Positions 7,254 to 16,527 of a DNA stretch of 64,000 nt are shown in pieces (position 1 is the first letter of the stretch; each line of letters begins with the position of its first letter). The notes below the pieces were generated by a model that had not been told where the DNA came from, made no database searches, and saw only the letters and a program-made list of their open reading frames with translations. Position numbers and translations under genes: made by a program. Origin of the DNA: Bradyrhizobium symbiodeficiens. Its GTDB lineage: Bacteria > Pseudomonadota > Alphaproteobacteria > Rhizobiales > Xanthobacteraceae. Where the stretch lies: NCBI RefSeq assembly GCF_002266465.3, contig NZ_CP029427.2, positions 6,760,501 through 6,824,500 of the forward strand. The letters are read 5' to 3'.

Positions 7254-8795
7254 CTAATTCGCCCCTTCCCGCAGCTTGAACCGCTGGATCTTTCCGGTCG
7301 CCGTCTTCGGCAAGGACTCCACCACGTCGATCCAGCGCGGATATTTCCACGGGCCGATCTTCTGCTTGACGTGCTCCTTCAGCATCTCCTGCAGATCCAC
7401 AGTGGTCGCGCCCGGGCGCAGCACGACGAAGGCCTTCGGCTTCAACAGTCCTTCGGGATCGGCCTCGGGCACGACGGCGGCTTCCAGCACGGCCGGATGG
7501 GTGATCAGCGCGCTCTCGACCTCGAAGGGCGAAACCCAGATGCCGGAAACCTTGAACATGTCGTCGGCGCGGCCGCAGAAGGTGTAGCGGCCTTCCGCGT
7601 CGCGCACATATTTGTCGCCGGTGCGGGTCCACGGACCCTCGAAGGTGCGGCGGCTCTTGTGGCGCTGATTCCAGTAGCCCTCGCCGGCCGAGGGCGCATC
7701 GACCAGGAGCTCACCGACCTCGCCGTCGGCGACGTCCTGGCCGGCCTCGTTGACCAGCCGCACCGCATAGCCCGGCACGGGCTTGCCGGAGCAGCCGTAT
7801 TTGATGTCGCCCGGCGCGTTCGACAGGAAGATGTGCAGCAGCTCGGTCGAGCCGACGCCGTCGAGAATGTCGACGCCGAAGCGCGACTTCCAGCTGTTGC
7901 CGACGGATTCCGGCAGCGCCTCGCCGGCCGAGGTGCAGATGCGCAAGGCGCCGCCGCCGCGCTCGGCCTTCATGGCCTCGTCGTTGAGCATCGCCGCGAA
8001 CAGGGTCGGCACGCCGTAGAAGATCGACGGCTTGTAGCGGTTCATCAGGTCGAACATGCGCGCCGGCGTCGGCCGTTCGCTGTTGAGGATCACGCTGGCG
8101 CCGACCGACATCGGGAAGGTCAGTGCGTTGCCGAGCCCGTAGGCGAAGAACAGCTTGGCCGCGGAGAGACACACGTCGCTCTCGCGGATGCCGAGCACCT
8201 GCTTGGCGTAGGTGTCGGCGGTCGCCTGCAAATTGGAATGGATATGACGCACGCCCTTGGGCATGCCGGTCGAGCCGGACGAATAGAGCCAGAATGCCGG
8301 CTCGTCCGGATGCGTCGCGGCGGTGGCGAACTGATCGCTCTCGCCGGCGAGCTCTTCGGCGAGCTGCTTGTGACCGTTCTGCTTGGCACCGGAGACCACG
8401 ACATGCTCGAGATCGGGCATGCGGCCGACGACGTCCTTGATGACGGGATAGAGCGCCTCGGAGACGAACAGCACGCGGGCGCGGCAGTCGGCGAGGATGT
8501 AGGCGTATTGGTCCGCGGTCAGCAGCGTGTTGAGCGGCACCGGCACGATGCCGGCGCGGATCGCGCCCAGAAACACCACCGGGAAATCGACCGTATCGAG
8601 CATGATCATCGCCACGCGCTCCTCGCGGCGGACGCCGAGCCGGCGCAGCATGTTGGCGGCGCGGCAGCTCTGTTGCTGGAGCTCGCCATAGGTGAGCCGC
8701 GAGACGGTGTCGTCGAAGGCCAGCTTGTTGCCCCGGCCTTCCCTGACGTTACGGTCGAGCAGCCAGGTCACCGCGTTGTAGGATCCCTCGCTCAC
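7254..8795 (-). CDS. bclA: Benzoate-CoA ligase
   Basis: This AMP-forming acyl-CoA synthetase (513 residues) activates benzoate to benzoyl-CoA, the first step of the box pathway. The adenylation P-loop YSSGSTGMPKG lies near residue 170. The D-G-V-G-S-T-E motif near 316, TRTGDKY near 391, and the C-terminal catalytic Lys in PKTATGKIQR near 500 are all present. N-terminal sequence features (NAVTWLLDRNVREGRG, LTYGELQ) match the benzoate/2-aminobenzoate-CoA ligase group. It is divergent from boxR with 136 bp between start codons, which suits control by BoxR and its ligand benzoyl-CoA. Confidence 0.94.
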   Translation of the reverse strand: MSEGSYNAVTWLLDRNVREGRGNKLAFDDTVSRLTYGELQQQSCRAANMLRRLGVRREERVAMIMLDTVDFPVVFLGAIRAGIVPVPLNTLLTADQYAYILADCRARVLFVSEALYPVIKDVVGRMPDLEHVVVSGAKQNGHKQLAEELAGESDQFATAATHPDEPAFWLYSSGSTGMPKGVRHIHSNLQATADTYAKQVLGIRESDVCLSAAKLFFAYGLGNALTFPMSVGASVILNSERPTPARMFDLMNRYKPSIFYGVPTLFAAMLNDEAMKAERGGGALRICTSAGEALPESVGNSWKSRFGVDILDGVGSTELLHIFLSNAPGDIKYGCSGKPVPGYAVRLVNEAGQDVADGEVGELLVDAPSAGEGYWNQRHKSRRTFEGPWTRTGDKYVRDAEGRYTFCGRADDMFKVSGIWVSPFEVESALITHPAVLEAAVVPEADPEGLLKPKAFVVLRPGATTVDLQEMLKEHVKQKIGPWKYPRWIDVVESLPKTATGKIQRFKLREGAN

Positions 8796-8815
8796 GGACT
8801 TCTCCCCCGAATTTA

Positions 8816-8880
8816 GAATTATAATTCATAGAAAGACACCGCGGCGGCTTGCTGTCAATGCCAGCAGGCACTATGTTTCA
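8816..8880. promoter_or_regulatory. bclA-boxR intergenic control region
   Basis: Two elements stand out. GAATTATAATTC (8816-8827) is a perfect 12-bp palindrome in an AT-rich patch just upstream of the bclA start, possibly part of its promoter or an operator. GGCACTATGTTTCA (8867-8880) resembles the BoxR-type site TGCACTTTGTTGCA with three changes, two of them in the TGCA half-sites. BoxR may use this weaker site to control bclA or itself. Confidence 0.45.
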
Positions 8881-8931
8881 TTAAAGCGCGCCGAAGGACT
8901 TCCTTCAAGAGGACATCCGCAAAGAAGGATC

Positions 8932-9840
8932 ATGACCGACAGTCCCGACGCCGAATCCCATTTCCTCGAACAGCTCGGCCAGCGGGTGCGCACCATGCGC
9001 GCACTGCGCGGCATGTCGCGCAAGGTGCTCGCCAAGGTATCGGGCATTTCGGAGCGCTACATCGCGCAGCTCGAAAGCGGCAAGGGCAATGTCTCCATCG
9101 TGCTGTTGCGCCGCGTCTCCGACGCGATGGGCGCGCATCTCGAGGATCTGTTGCCAAGCGCCGATCCGACGCCGGACTGGCAGATGTTTCGCGATCTCCT
9201 GCGCAAGGCCACGCCTGCCCAGATCGCGCAGGCGAAAGATCTGCTCGCCGGCGGCAGCGCCACCGCGCCGCGGCGCGCGCCGTTCTGCGGCATCGCGCTG
9301 ATCGGCCTGCGCGGCGCCGGCAAATCCACACTCGGCAAGATTTTGGCGAAGAAGGTCGGCTGGAGCTTCGTCGAGCTCAACAAGGAGGTCGAGCAGCAGA
9401 ACGGGCTCTCGGTCGCCGAGATCATCGCGCTCTACGGCCAGGAAGGCTTTCGCCGCATGGAGCAGGCGGCGCTGCAGCAGTTGCTCGCGCGCAACGAACT
9501 GATGGTGCTGGCGACCGGCGGCGGCATCGTCTCCGAGCCCTTGACCTTCGACCAGATCCTGAGCTCGTTCTACACGATCTGGCTGAAGGCCGAGCCAGAA
9601 GAGCACATGGCCCGCGTCCGTCGCCAGGGCGATTTGCGCCCGATGGCCGACGATCGCTCCGCGATGGCCGAACTGCGCAACATTTTGCTGAGCCGCGAGC
9701 CGTTGTACGCGCGGGCGACGGCGGTGGTGGATACGGCGGGTCTTTCCGTCGACGCCGCAGCAGCGCGGCTGATCGATGCGGTGCGCCCGGTGCTGCAGAA
9801 CGAAGCCCGCAGCTTCGGGCTGCGCAGCGTGGCGCTGTAG
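8932..9840 (+). CDS. boxR: Transcriptional regulator of the box pathway, XRE HTH plus shikimate-kinase-like domain
   Basis: BoxR/BzdR proteins repress benzoyl-CoA pathway genes and are released by benzoyl-CoA bound to a shikimate-kinase-like domain. Both parts are visible in the 302 residues. An XRE helix-turn-helix lies at about 15-72 (RVRTMRALRGMSRKVLAKVSG, SERYIAQLESGKGNVSI). After a linker at about 75-117 comes a shikimate-kinase-fold domain from about 120 with P-loop GLRGAGKS (125-132), an FRRMEQAAL helix and an LATGGGIV loop. A GAAGGA Shine-Dalgarno precedes ATG 8932. It is divergent from bclA and followed after 2 bp by a truncated hemoglobin gene. Confidence 0.95.
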   Translation: MTDSPDAESHFLEQLGQRVRTMRALRGMSRKVLAKVSGISERYIAQLESGKGNVSIVLLRRVSDAMGAHLEDLLPSADPTPDWQMFRDLLRKATPAQIAQAKDLLAGGSATAPRRAPFCGIALIGLRGAGKSTLGKILAKKVGWSFVELNKEVEQQNGLSVAEIIALYGQEGFRRMEQAALQQLLARNELMVLATGGGIVSEPLTFDQILSSFYTIWLKAEPEEHMARVRRQGDLRPMADDRSAMAELRNILLSREPLYARATAVVDTAGLSVDAAAARLIDAVRPVLQNEARSFGLRSVAL

Positions 9841-9842
9841 AG

Positions 9843-10235
9843 ATGTCCGACACCGACGTCACCATCACGATGTTCGAGCGAATCGGCGGCAGCGCCACGA
9901 TCGACGCCCTGGTCGACCGCTTCTACGATCGGATGGACACGCTGCCGGAGGCCAAGATCATCCGTGCGATGCATGCGGACGATCTCGGCCTGATCAGGGA
10001 CGTCTTGAAGCGCTATCTCACCGAATGGACCGGCGGGCCCAAACTCTATTCCCCGGAGAAAGGCCATCCGCGATTGCGGCAGCGACACCTCGGCTTCGCC
10101 ATCGGCGATGCCGAACGCGACGCGTGGATGCTCTGCATGCGCGGCGCGATGGAGGAGACGGTGACTGATGCCGCCGCGCGGCAGGACCTCGATCGCGCGA
10201 TCTCGGGCCTCGCCGACTGGATGCGCAACCGCTAA
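9843..10235 (+). CDS. Group II truncated hemoglobin
   Basis: This 130-residue globin has the 2-over-2 truncated hemoglobin pattern: FERIGGSATIDALVDRFYDRMD at the N-terminus, LYSPEKGHPRLRQRHLGFAIG in the middle (with the likely proximal His in RQRHLGF, about residue 82) and the group II mark W near residue 96 (DAWMLCM). The start codon lies 2 bp after the boxR stop, so translation is probably coupled. A role in O2 or NO handling for the O2-dependent BoxAB epoxidase is a reasonable inference, but globins of this group also occur in unrelated settings. Confidence 0.88.
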   Translation: MSDTDVTITMFERIGGSATIDALVDRFYDRMDTLPEAKIIRAMHADDLGLIRDVLKRYLTEWTGGPKLYSPEKGHPRLRQRHLGFAIGDAERDAWMLCMRGAMEETVTDAAARQDLDRAISGLADWMRNR

Positions 10236-10307
10236 TCGCCGACTAAACTCACTGTTGGTCGGACGCCGCAGCGGCGCTATGCTGTGCCGCAAGCAGTGAG
10301 ATATCCG

Positions 10308-11141
10308 ATGGACGCTTTGTCGGTTCCCGATGTCGTCAACAGGCCGGCTTCTCCACACCTTGCTCATATCGTCTCCGGCATCTCGTTCTACCGCGAGAAT
10401 GGTCTGGGTCTGGCCTCGTTTCGGCACGCAGCGCCGGTCGCACTGCCGCTCCTCATCAGCCTGGGAACGCCATTCCGGATTGCGCTCGGCCGCGAGCCCA
10501 ACAGTGGGGATGCCCAGCCGAGCTTTGTAGCCGGTCTTTTTCCAGGACCGGTGCAGATCGAATCCGACGGCCGCGCCGCCTGCGTTCAGATCGATTTCAC
10601 GCCGCTCGGCGCATTTCGCTTCCATGGCGGAGCAGTGGCCGACCTGACGGCCCAAATGATCGATCTCGGCGATGTCCTAGGTCGCGAGGGCCGCAGGCTC
10701 GCCGAGATGGTGGCTGATGCCCGGGAATGGCCACAACGCTTCGCGATCGTCGAGGATTTCGTTCACCGACGCGCCGTGCACGAACCGTCCCCGGCGATCG
10801 CTGCGGCTCTCGATGCACTGTGCCGCAGCGGGGGAACATCGAGGATCGGCGCACTGGCCACCGAGGTCGGCTGGAGCCGCAAGCATCTCGCACGCCGCTT
10901 TCAGCAGGAGATCGGCGTCGCGCCCAAGACCTTGGCCCAGATGCTGCGCTTTCACATGGCCTGCGGCCTTGCGCGCAGCCGGACCGGCACGGGGTGGGCA
11001 TCCATCGCCATCGATGCAGGCTATGCCGACCAAGCCCATCTGGCCCGCGACTTCCGGATCTTCAGCGGCGAGACGCCGACCGCGTGGGCGGCGCGGATAC
11101 AGGGCACCGACTCGCGCCTGGCCCGCGCCGCCGCGGGATAG
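10308..11141 (+). CDS. AraC-family transcriptional regulator
   Basis: This encodes about 277 residues. The C-terminal third is an AraC/XylS double helix-turn-helix (about 180-270): GGTSRIGALATEVGWSRKHL followed by SIAIDAGYADQAHLARDFR-FSGETPTAW, matching the second-HTH consensus. The N-terminal domain is not assignable to a named ligand family. I chose ATG 10308 (MDALSVPD); a GTG at 10284 in the same frame would add eight residues. It may be autonomous or may control the VOC protein gene 74 bp downstream. Confidence 0.88.
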   Translation: MDALSVPDVVNRPASPHLAHIVSGISFYRENGLGLASFRHAAPVALPLLISLGTPFRIALGREPNSGDAQPSFVAGLFPGPVQIESDGRAACVQIDFTPLGAFRFHGGAVADLTAQMIDLGDVLGREGRRLAEMVADAREWPQRFAIVEDFVHRRAVHEPSPAIAAALDALCRSGGTSRIGALATEVGWSRKHLARRFQQEIGVAPKTLAQMLRFHMACGLARSRTGTGWASIAIDAGYADQAHLARDFRIFSGETPTAWAARIQGTDSRLARAAAG

Positions 11142-11215
11142 ACAAGGTCCCAATTGTTCAAGCCCCCGCAGAAGCGTCCGGCTAAGGTTCGGTCGTTCGC
11201 AATCCGGAGAGTTTC

Positions 11216-11650
11216 ATGAGTTTGCAAGTCGACAGAGAAGCGCCACGCCTGTTCCATACGATGCGTTGCAACGACGCCGAGGCAATGATCGCCTGGCTGA
11301 AAGACGTTCTGGGATTCAGTGAGCGCGTTGTCTACCGGCGCGACGGCATCGTCGCCCACGCCGAGTTGGCGTTGGGATCCTCGATCCTGATGCTGGGTGC
11401 GCAACGAGACGATGCTTACGCCAAGCGCGTGGGAGAGGTCGACGGCCGCCGGACGGACGCCGTCTATCTTGCCGTTGACGATCCCGACGCGCTTTATGAG
11501 AAGGTCAAGACAGCCGGCGCCCGCATCGAACTGGAGCCTTACAACACCGACTATGGCAGCCGCGATTTCTCCGCGCGCGACCCCGAGGGCGGCCTTTGGA
11601 GCTTTGGGACCTACTGGCCCAAGGTTGGAGGCACGCCACTGCCGGATTGA
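11216..11650 (+). CDS. VOC (glyoxalase/bleomycin-resistance fold) protein
   Basis: This encodes 144 residues of vicinal-oxygen-chelate fold: two beta-alpha-beta-beta-beta halves, with FHTMRCNDAEAMIAWLKDVLGF at the start and the typical ending YGSRDFSARDPEGGLWSFGTY. Members bind a metal or a small ligand and include dioxygenases, isomerases and resistance proteins; the substrate is not evident here. A GGAGAG Shine-Dalgarno stands 6 bp before the ATG. It follows the AraC gene on the same strand. Confidence 0.87.
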   Translation: MSLQVDREAPRLFHTMRCNDAEAMIAWLKDVLGFSERVVYRRDGIVAHAELALGSSILMLGAQRDDAYAKRVGEVDGRRTDAVYLAVDDPDALYEKVKTAGARIELEPYNTDYGSRDFSARDPEGGLWSFGTYWPKVGGTPLPD

Positions 11651-11757
11651 GCGGGCGCGGTATCGATCCGGTGGATGACCGATCTGCGAAAGCTCTGAAT
11701 CAAATCGACCTTCGGGTTTCAGTGTCGTTCGAAAGGAAAAGGCTCTAAGCTCCGGAC

Positions 11758-12438
11758 ATGACCGACACCCTCCCCGACACCATCCGCCGCCTCTACACCG
11801 ATCCCGGCGAGTACATCGACAGCGATCACCCCGCCGTGGAGCAATTCGCGGCTGACGCCGTGCGCGCGGATGCGAGCGCGCGCGAGAAGGCCAGCCGGCT
11901 CTACAAGGCGGTGCGCGACGGCATCCGCTACAATCCGTACGTCAGCATGCGCGTCGCCGAGACCTTTCGCGCCTCGAGCGTGCTTGCCGCCGGGCAAGGC
12001 TATTGCGTCGGCAAGGCGTCGCTCTATGCCGCCGCCTGCCGCGTCCACGGCATTCCGGCGCGCGTCGGCTTCGCCGACGTGAAGAACCATCTCACCACAG
12101 AGAAGCTGCGGCAGAGCATGGGCACCGACATCTTCACCTGGCACGGTTTCACGGAAGTCCATGTCGACGGCGCCTGGCGCAAGGCGACGCCGACCTTCAA
12201 CGACACGCTCTGCGCCAAGGTCGGCGTGGCGCCGCTCGATTTCGACGGCCACACCGATGCGCTGCTGCATCCCTTCGACGGCGAAGGCCGCGCCTACATG
12301 CAATACGTCAACGACCGCGGCAGCTATCACGACGTGCCGGCGAAATTCCTGATGCGCGAGATGGCGCGGGATTACGCCAACATGCAGGGCGAGGATCTGT
12401 CGGGACGCGACATGGAGCGCGAGGCGGAAGGGCGATAG
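11758..12438 (+). CDS. Transglutaminase-like cysteine protease-fold protein
   Basis: The 226 residues contain the papain-like triad of bacterial transglutaminase-like proteins: Cys in GQGYCVGKASLYAAACR (about residue 83), His in WHGFTEVHVDGAWRKATPTFN (about 139) and the following Asp in the DGAW segment. There is no signal peptide, so it should act in the cytosol, perhaps as a peptidase or amidase. The family often turns up next to DUF or peptidase genes, but here its neighbours give no clue to function. Confidence 0.87.
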   Translation: MTDTLPDTIRRLYTDPGEYIDSDHPAVEQFAADAVRADASAREKASRLYKAVRDGIRYNPYVSMRVAETFRASSVLAAGQGYCVGKASLYAAACRVHGIPARVGFADVKNHLTTEKLRQSMGTDIFTWHGFTEVHVDGAWRKATPTFNDTLCAKVGVAPLDFDGHTDALLHPFDGEGRAYMQYVNDRGSYHDVPAKFLMREMARDYANMQGEDLSGRDMEREAEGR

Positions 12439-12455
12439 GGCGAGGTGCCCCGCGG

Positions 12456-14192
12456 TCAGACGACCGAACCGACCGCGAGCGGACGGCGATCCTGCGGGGC
12501 AGCATCCGGAACCCTCCTCTCCAGCTCCTCGATCATGCCGCGCGCGATTTCCCGCTCGCCCATGATGACGACATCAGCCCCAAGCCCCTTGAGATGGTCG
12601 ACCTCGGCATCCGCGTGCGCCCGCGCGATGATGCGGATATCCGGATTTGCAGCGCGCGCTTGCTGCACGATCTGTCCCGCCTCGAACGCTTCGGGGATCG
12701 CGATCACGAGATGCCGTGCCCGTGACGGATTGGTGGCGCCGAAAACTTCGGGCTGGGCAGCGTTGCCCGTGACGGTCTCGATGCCGCTCTGCTTCAGCTT
12801 CGCCAGCAGGCTCTCTCCGACCTCGGCCACGAGGAACGGCAGCTGCCGCTGCTTCAGCGCATCACCGACGAGCGCACCGACGCGGCCATAGCCGATCACG
12901 ATGGTATGATCCGTCAATTCCGTGGTTCGGATCACCTCGGTGACCGCGGCTGTCACCGCAGGCTCTTCGCGCCGCGGGTCGAGACGCGGCGCAAGCCAGG
13001 TGGCGGCGGCGAACATCAGCGGGTTGAGCATGATGGAGAGGATCGCGCCCGCCATGATCAGGTCGCGGCCCTCCTTGGGCAGGATCTGCGAGGCGACGCC
13101 GAGCTCGGCCAGGATGAAGGAGAACTCGCCGATCTGCGACAGGCTCGCCGAGATCGTCAGCGCCGTGGCGACAGGGTGGCGGAACACGACCACGATCAAA
13201 TAGGCCGCGAGCGATTTGCCCAGCATGATGATCGCGAGGGTGGCAAGCAGCGGCCAGGGCTCGCGGACCACGCTCATCGGATCGAACATCATGCCGACCG
13301 AGACGAAGAACAGCACGGCAAAGGCATCGCGCAGCGGCAACGATTCCTGCGCGGCGCGCGCGCTGAGCGGCGATTCCCGCAGCATCATGCCGGCGAAGAA
13401 CGCGCCGAGCGCCAGCGAGACGTCGAACAGCTTGGTCGCGCCGAATGCGACGCACAGCGCGATCGCGAGCACGGCGAGACGGAACAATTCGCGCGAGCCG
13501 GTATGGGCGATGTAGTGCAGGATCCACGGGATCACCCGGCGGCCCACGACGAGCATCAGGCCGATGAACACGACGATCTTGACGAGGGTCAGCACCACGA
13601 TGCCGGCGAGCCCGAAGCCGGCCTGCGCCGCGAGCGGTTCGAACGCGGGTATGCCCTCGGCGCCGCCCTGAAGGCTCGCGATCGCGGGGAACAGCACCAG
13701 CACGAGCACCATCGCGAGGTCCTCGACGATCAGCCAGCCGACGGCGATGCGTCCACGGTCGGTCTCCATCAGGCGGCGCTCCTGCAGCGCGCGAAGCAGG
13801 ACGACGGTGCTCGCCACCGATAGCGCAAGGCCGAACACGAGCCCCGCCGGGATGCTCCAGCCCATCAGCCATGCAAGGCCCAGTCCCATCAATGTCGCAG
13901 CCGCGATCTGCACGACGGCGCCGGGCACGGCGATCTTCCGCACCGAAAGCAAATCCTGCAGCGAGAAATGCAGGCCGACGCCGAACATCAGCAGGATGAT
14001 GCCGAGCTCGGCGAGCTCGGTGGCAAGTGCCTGGTCGGCAACGAAGCCGGGCGTGAACGGACCGACCGCAACTCCGGCGATGAGATATCCGACCAGCGGG
14101 GGGATGCGGAACCGCTGAGCAATGGTTCCGAATACGAAGGCCAGTCCGAGTCCGACGACGATGGTGGCGATGAGAGGTGTTTCATGCGGCAT
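12456..14192 (-). CDS. KefB/YbaL-type monovalent cation:proton antiporter
   Basis: This CPA2 transporter has about 578 residues. The N-terminal part (about 1-390) has some 12 hydrophobic helices of the Na+/H+ exchanger fold, including GIILLMFGVGLHFS, SLSQIGEFSFILAELG and an LALGAFFAGMML segment. The C-terminal part is a TrkA-N/RCK domain (about 420-550) opening with TIVIGYGRVGALVGDAL. Such proteins exchange K+ or Na+ for H+ under electrophile or nucleotide control. I prefer the ATG at 14192 (MPHETPLIATI) because the upstream 20 residues lack hydrophobic or family character. Confidence 0.92.
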   Translation of the reverse strand: MPHETPLIATIVVGLGLAFVFGTIAQRFRIPPLVGYLIAGVAVGPFTPGFVADQALATELAELGIILLMFGVGLHFSLQDLLSVRKIAVPGAVVQIAAATLMGLGLAWLMGWSIPAGLVFGLALSVASTVVLLRALQERRLMETDRGRIAVGWLIVEDLAMVLVLVLFPAIASLQGGAEGIPAFEPLAAQAGFGLAGIVVLTLVKIVVFIGLMLVVGRRVIPWILHYIAHTGSRELFRLAVLAIALCVAFGATKLFDVSLALGAFFAGMMLRESPLSARAAQESLPLRDAFAVLFFVSVGMMFDPMSVVREPWPLLATLAIIMLGKSLAAYLIVVVFRHPVATALTISASLSQIGEFSFILAELGVASQILPKEGRDLIMAGAILSIMLNPLMFAAATWLAPRLDPRREEPAVTAAVTEVIRTTELTDHTIVIGYGRVGALVGDALKQRQLPFLVAEVGESLLAKLKQSGIETVTGNAAQPEVFGATNPSRARHLVIAIPEAFEAGQIVQQARAANPDIRIIARAHADAEVDHLKGLGADVVIMGEREIARGMIEELERRVPDAAPQDRRPLAVGSVV

Positions 14193-14253
14193 TTTTGCCT
14201 TGTGACACAGCGAGCACGCTGGCGCACCGCGACCTGTGCGCGCGGGTCGCAAC

Positions 14254-15039
14254 TCACAACAATTGCGAGCTCACGGATGCCGCGGCGTCCCGCAGCAGCG
14301 GCAGGAAACGCTCGATCAATTCCTTTGCCGGCACGCGGTCGACATGGGCGCCCATGTTGATCGCGGCCACGATCACATTGTCGTAACGACGCACCGGAAC
14401 CGAGATCGAGCGGAAATGCGGCTCGGCCTCGCGATCGACCAGCGAATAGCCCTGGGCGCGGTCGGCGACGATGCGCGCGAGCAGCGTCTTGGGATTGGTC
14501 TCGGTTTTCGGCGTCAACGCCTCGCGCGTCATCTTCTTCAGGCGCGCCGCGAGATCGGCATTGTCGAGCTGGCCGAGCATGGCGCGGCCGACCGAGGTGC
14601 AGTGGGCCGGCAGCCGGTAGCCGATTTCGAGTCCACCCGAGAACATGCGCGCCGGGCTGCTGCGGGCGACGAACACGACCTCGTCGCCGTCGAGCACCGC
14701 GAGCGAGGAGATTTCGTTCGCCGCGGTGGCGACGCGATCGAGCACGGGCTGAAGCACGGCGACGAGCTGGTTGGAACGCAAATAGGACGCCGCCAGCGTC
14801 AGCACATGCGGCGTCAGCGAGAAAAGTTTGCCGTCGCCGGAGACGTAGCCGCCGCGCTGCAGCGTGAACAGCATGCGCCGGGCCGTCGCGCGCGGCAGAT
14901 CCGCCGCGCGCGCGAGATCGCTCAGCGTCATCGGACCTGCATTGGTGCCGAAGCATTGCAGCAGGCGCAGGCCGCGATCGAGGCTCTCGACGAAATCCGT
15001 CGCACGCTCGTCGTTCTCGCTCCGCTTCAGCTTGGGCAT
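14254..15039 (-). CDS. IclR-family transcriptional regulator (PcaR/PobR-like)
   Basis: This encodes about 261 residues: an N-terminal winged HTH (about 12-75, FVESLDRGLRLLQCF, LSDLARAADLPRATARRML) and a C-terminal IclR ligand domain (about 90-250) with the family's SVGRAML and YSLVDREAEPHFRSISVPVR segments. The closest named relatives by eye are the PcaR/PobR/PcaU group that sense aromatic acids. It is divergent from the Rieske oxygenase gene (111 bp apart), which it probably controls. I chose ATG 15039 (MPKLKRSEN); a TTG at 15081 in frame is less likely. Confidence 0.9.
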   Translation of the reverse strand: MPKLKRSENDERATDFVESLDRGLRLLQCFGTNAGPMTLSDLARAADLPRATARRMLFTLQRGGYVSGDGKLFSLTPHVLTLAASYLRSNQLVAVLQPVLDRVATAANEISSLAVLDGDEVVFVARSSPARMFSGGLEIGYRLPAHCTSVGRAMLGQLDNADLAARLKKMTREALTPKTETNPKTLLARIVADRAQGYSLVDREAEPHFRSISVPVRRYDNVIVAAINMGAHVDRVPAKELIERFLPLLRDAAASVSSQLL

Positions 15040-15150
15040 GTCGGGGACAATCCTGCAAAATAGTGCTTGCTGCCGGTTCAAGGCATGTCATAATTCGCAC
15101 ATTCGTTCAATAGCCGAACAAGCGCTACTCCGCACAAGGATGCACCCGCC

Positions 15151-16509
15151 ATGATGAGCCAGGAGCAGAACGACCTGATCACCCGCACCGGTCCCAGGGA
15201 TCCCTGCGGCAAGCTGATGCGGAGCTACTGGCAGCCGGCGGCGCTGGTGGATGAGCTGCAAGGCGAGCGACCGATCCGTCCCGTCAAGCTGCTCGGCGAG
15301 AACCTGGTGCTGTTCCGCGACGAGACCGGACGCTACGGCCTGATGGATCGCCATTGCGCGCATCGCGGCGCCGATCTCGCCTTCGGACGGCTCGAGCATG
15401 GCGGCCTGCGCTGCGCCTTCCATGGCTGGCTGTTCGACGCCACCGGCCAATGCATCGAGACGCCGGCCGAGCCGAAGGACTCAAAGCTCTGCCAGAACAT
15501 CAGGCAGCGCTCCTATCCCGTGGTCGAAAAGAGCGGCATCCTCTGGGCCTATCTCGGCGAGGGCGCGCCGCCTTCATTCCCGGAGATCGATTGTTTCGTC
15601 GCCCCTAGCACGCACACCTTTGCGTTCAAGGGCCACATGGCCTGCAACTGGCTGCAGGCCCTTGAAGTCGGCATCGATCCCGCGCACGCCTCCTACCTGC
15701 ACCGCTTCTTCGAGGATGAGGACACCTCCACCGCCTACGGCAAGCAATTCCGCGGCGCCTCCGCCGGCTCCGACCTGCCGATGACGAAGATCCTGCGCGA
15801 ATACGACCGCCCGATCATCAATGTCGAGCACACCGAATACGGCATGCGCCTGATCGCGCTGCGCGAGATCGACGAGGAGCGCACCCATGTGCGCGTGACC
15901 AACCAGCTGTTTCCGCATGCGTTCGTCATTCCCATGAGCACGGAGATGACGATCACGCAGTGGCACGTCCCGATCGACGACGAGAATTGCTACTGGTACG
16001 CGATCTTCACCAGCTATTCGAACCCCGTCGACAAGCAGAAGATGCGCGACCAGCGGCTCGAACTCTACGAGCTGCCGGATTACAAATCGCGCAAGAACCG
16101 AAGCAACGATTACGGGTTCGATCCGCACGAGCAGCAGACCGCGACCTATACCGGCATGGGCAACGACATCAACGTCCACGACCAATGGGCGGTAGAATCG
16201 ATGGGCGCGATCCAGGATCGCACCCAGGAGCATCTCGGTTCGAGCGACAAGGCGATCGTGCAATATCGCCGCCTGCTGCGGCAGGAGATCGAAAAGGTCG
16301 GCGGCGGCGAGAAGCCGATGCTGTTCCTCGACGAGAGCAGGGCACGCAGCATCCAGGGACCGGCGACCATGGACGGCATCGGGCCGACCCAGGGCTGGGA
16401 GCTCTACTGGATGGAGGTCGACGTCAAGCGCCGCCGTGGCGCTCCTTGGGCCGCACCGGTACCGAAGGAGATCGCGGACAACGTGCACCGGCTGACGGCG
16501 GCGGAGTGA
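15151..16509 (+). CDS. Rieske non-heme iron oxygenase, phthalate-dioxygenase type
   Basis: This 452-residue oxygenase subunit starts with a Rieske [2Fe-2S] domain: C-x-H in CAHRG (about residue 69-71) and C-x-x-H in CAFHGW (about 88-91). The catalytic domain has the NWLQALEVGIDPAHASYLH segment (about 165-183), giving the bridging Asp and two His of the mononuclear iron site. The layout matches homotrimeric (alpha-only) enzymes such as phthalate 4,5-dioxygenase and aryl O-demethylases. No reductase or ferredoxin gene is adjacent. A glutamine-synthetase-like ligase follows 130 bp downstream, and the divergent IclR gene suggests an aromatic inducer. Confidence 0.92.
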   Translation: MMSQEQNDLITRTGPRDPCGKLMRSYWQPAALVDELQGERPIRPVKLLGENLVLFRDETGRYGLMDRHCAHRGADLAFGRLEHGGLRCAFHGWLFDATGQCIETPAEPKDSKLCQNIRQRSYPVVEKSGILWAYLGEGAPPSFPEIDCFVAPSTHTFAFKGHMACNWLQALEVGIDPAHASYLHRFFEDEDTSTAYGKQFRGASAGSDLPMTKILREYDRPIINVEHTEYGMRLIALREIDEERTHVRVTNQLFPHAFVIPMSTEMTITQWHVPIDDENCYWYAIFTSYSNPVDKQKMRDQRLELYELPDYKSRKNRSNDYGFDPHEQQTATYTGMGNDINVHDQWAVESMGAIQDRTQEHLGSSDKAIVQYRRLLRQEIEKVGGGEKPMLFLDESRARSIQGPATMDGIGPTQGWELYWMEVDVKRRRGAPWAAPVPKEIADNVHRLTAAE

Positions 16510-16527
16510 CGTTCTTGCTCGGAGCCC

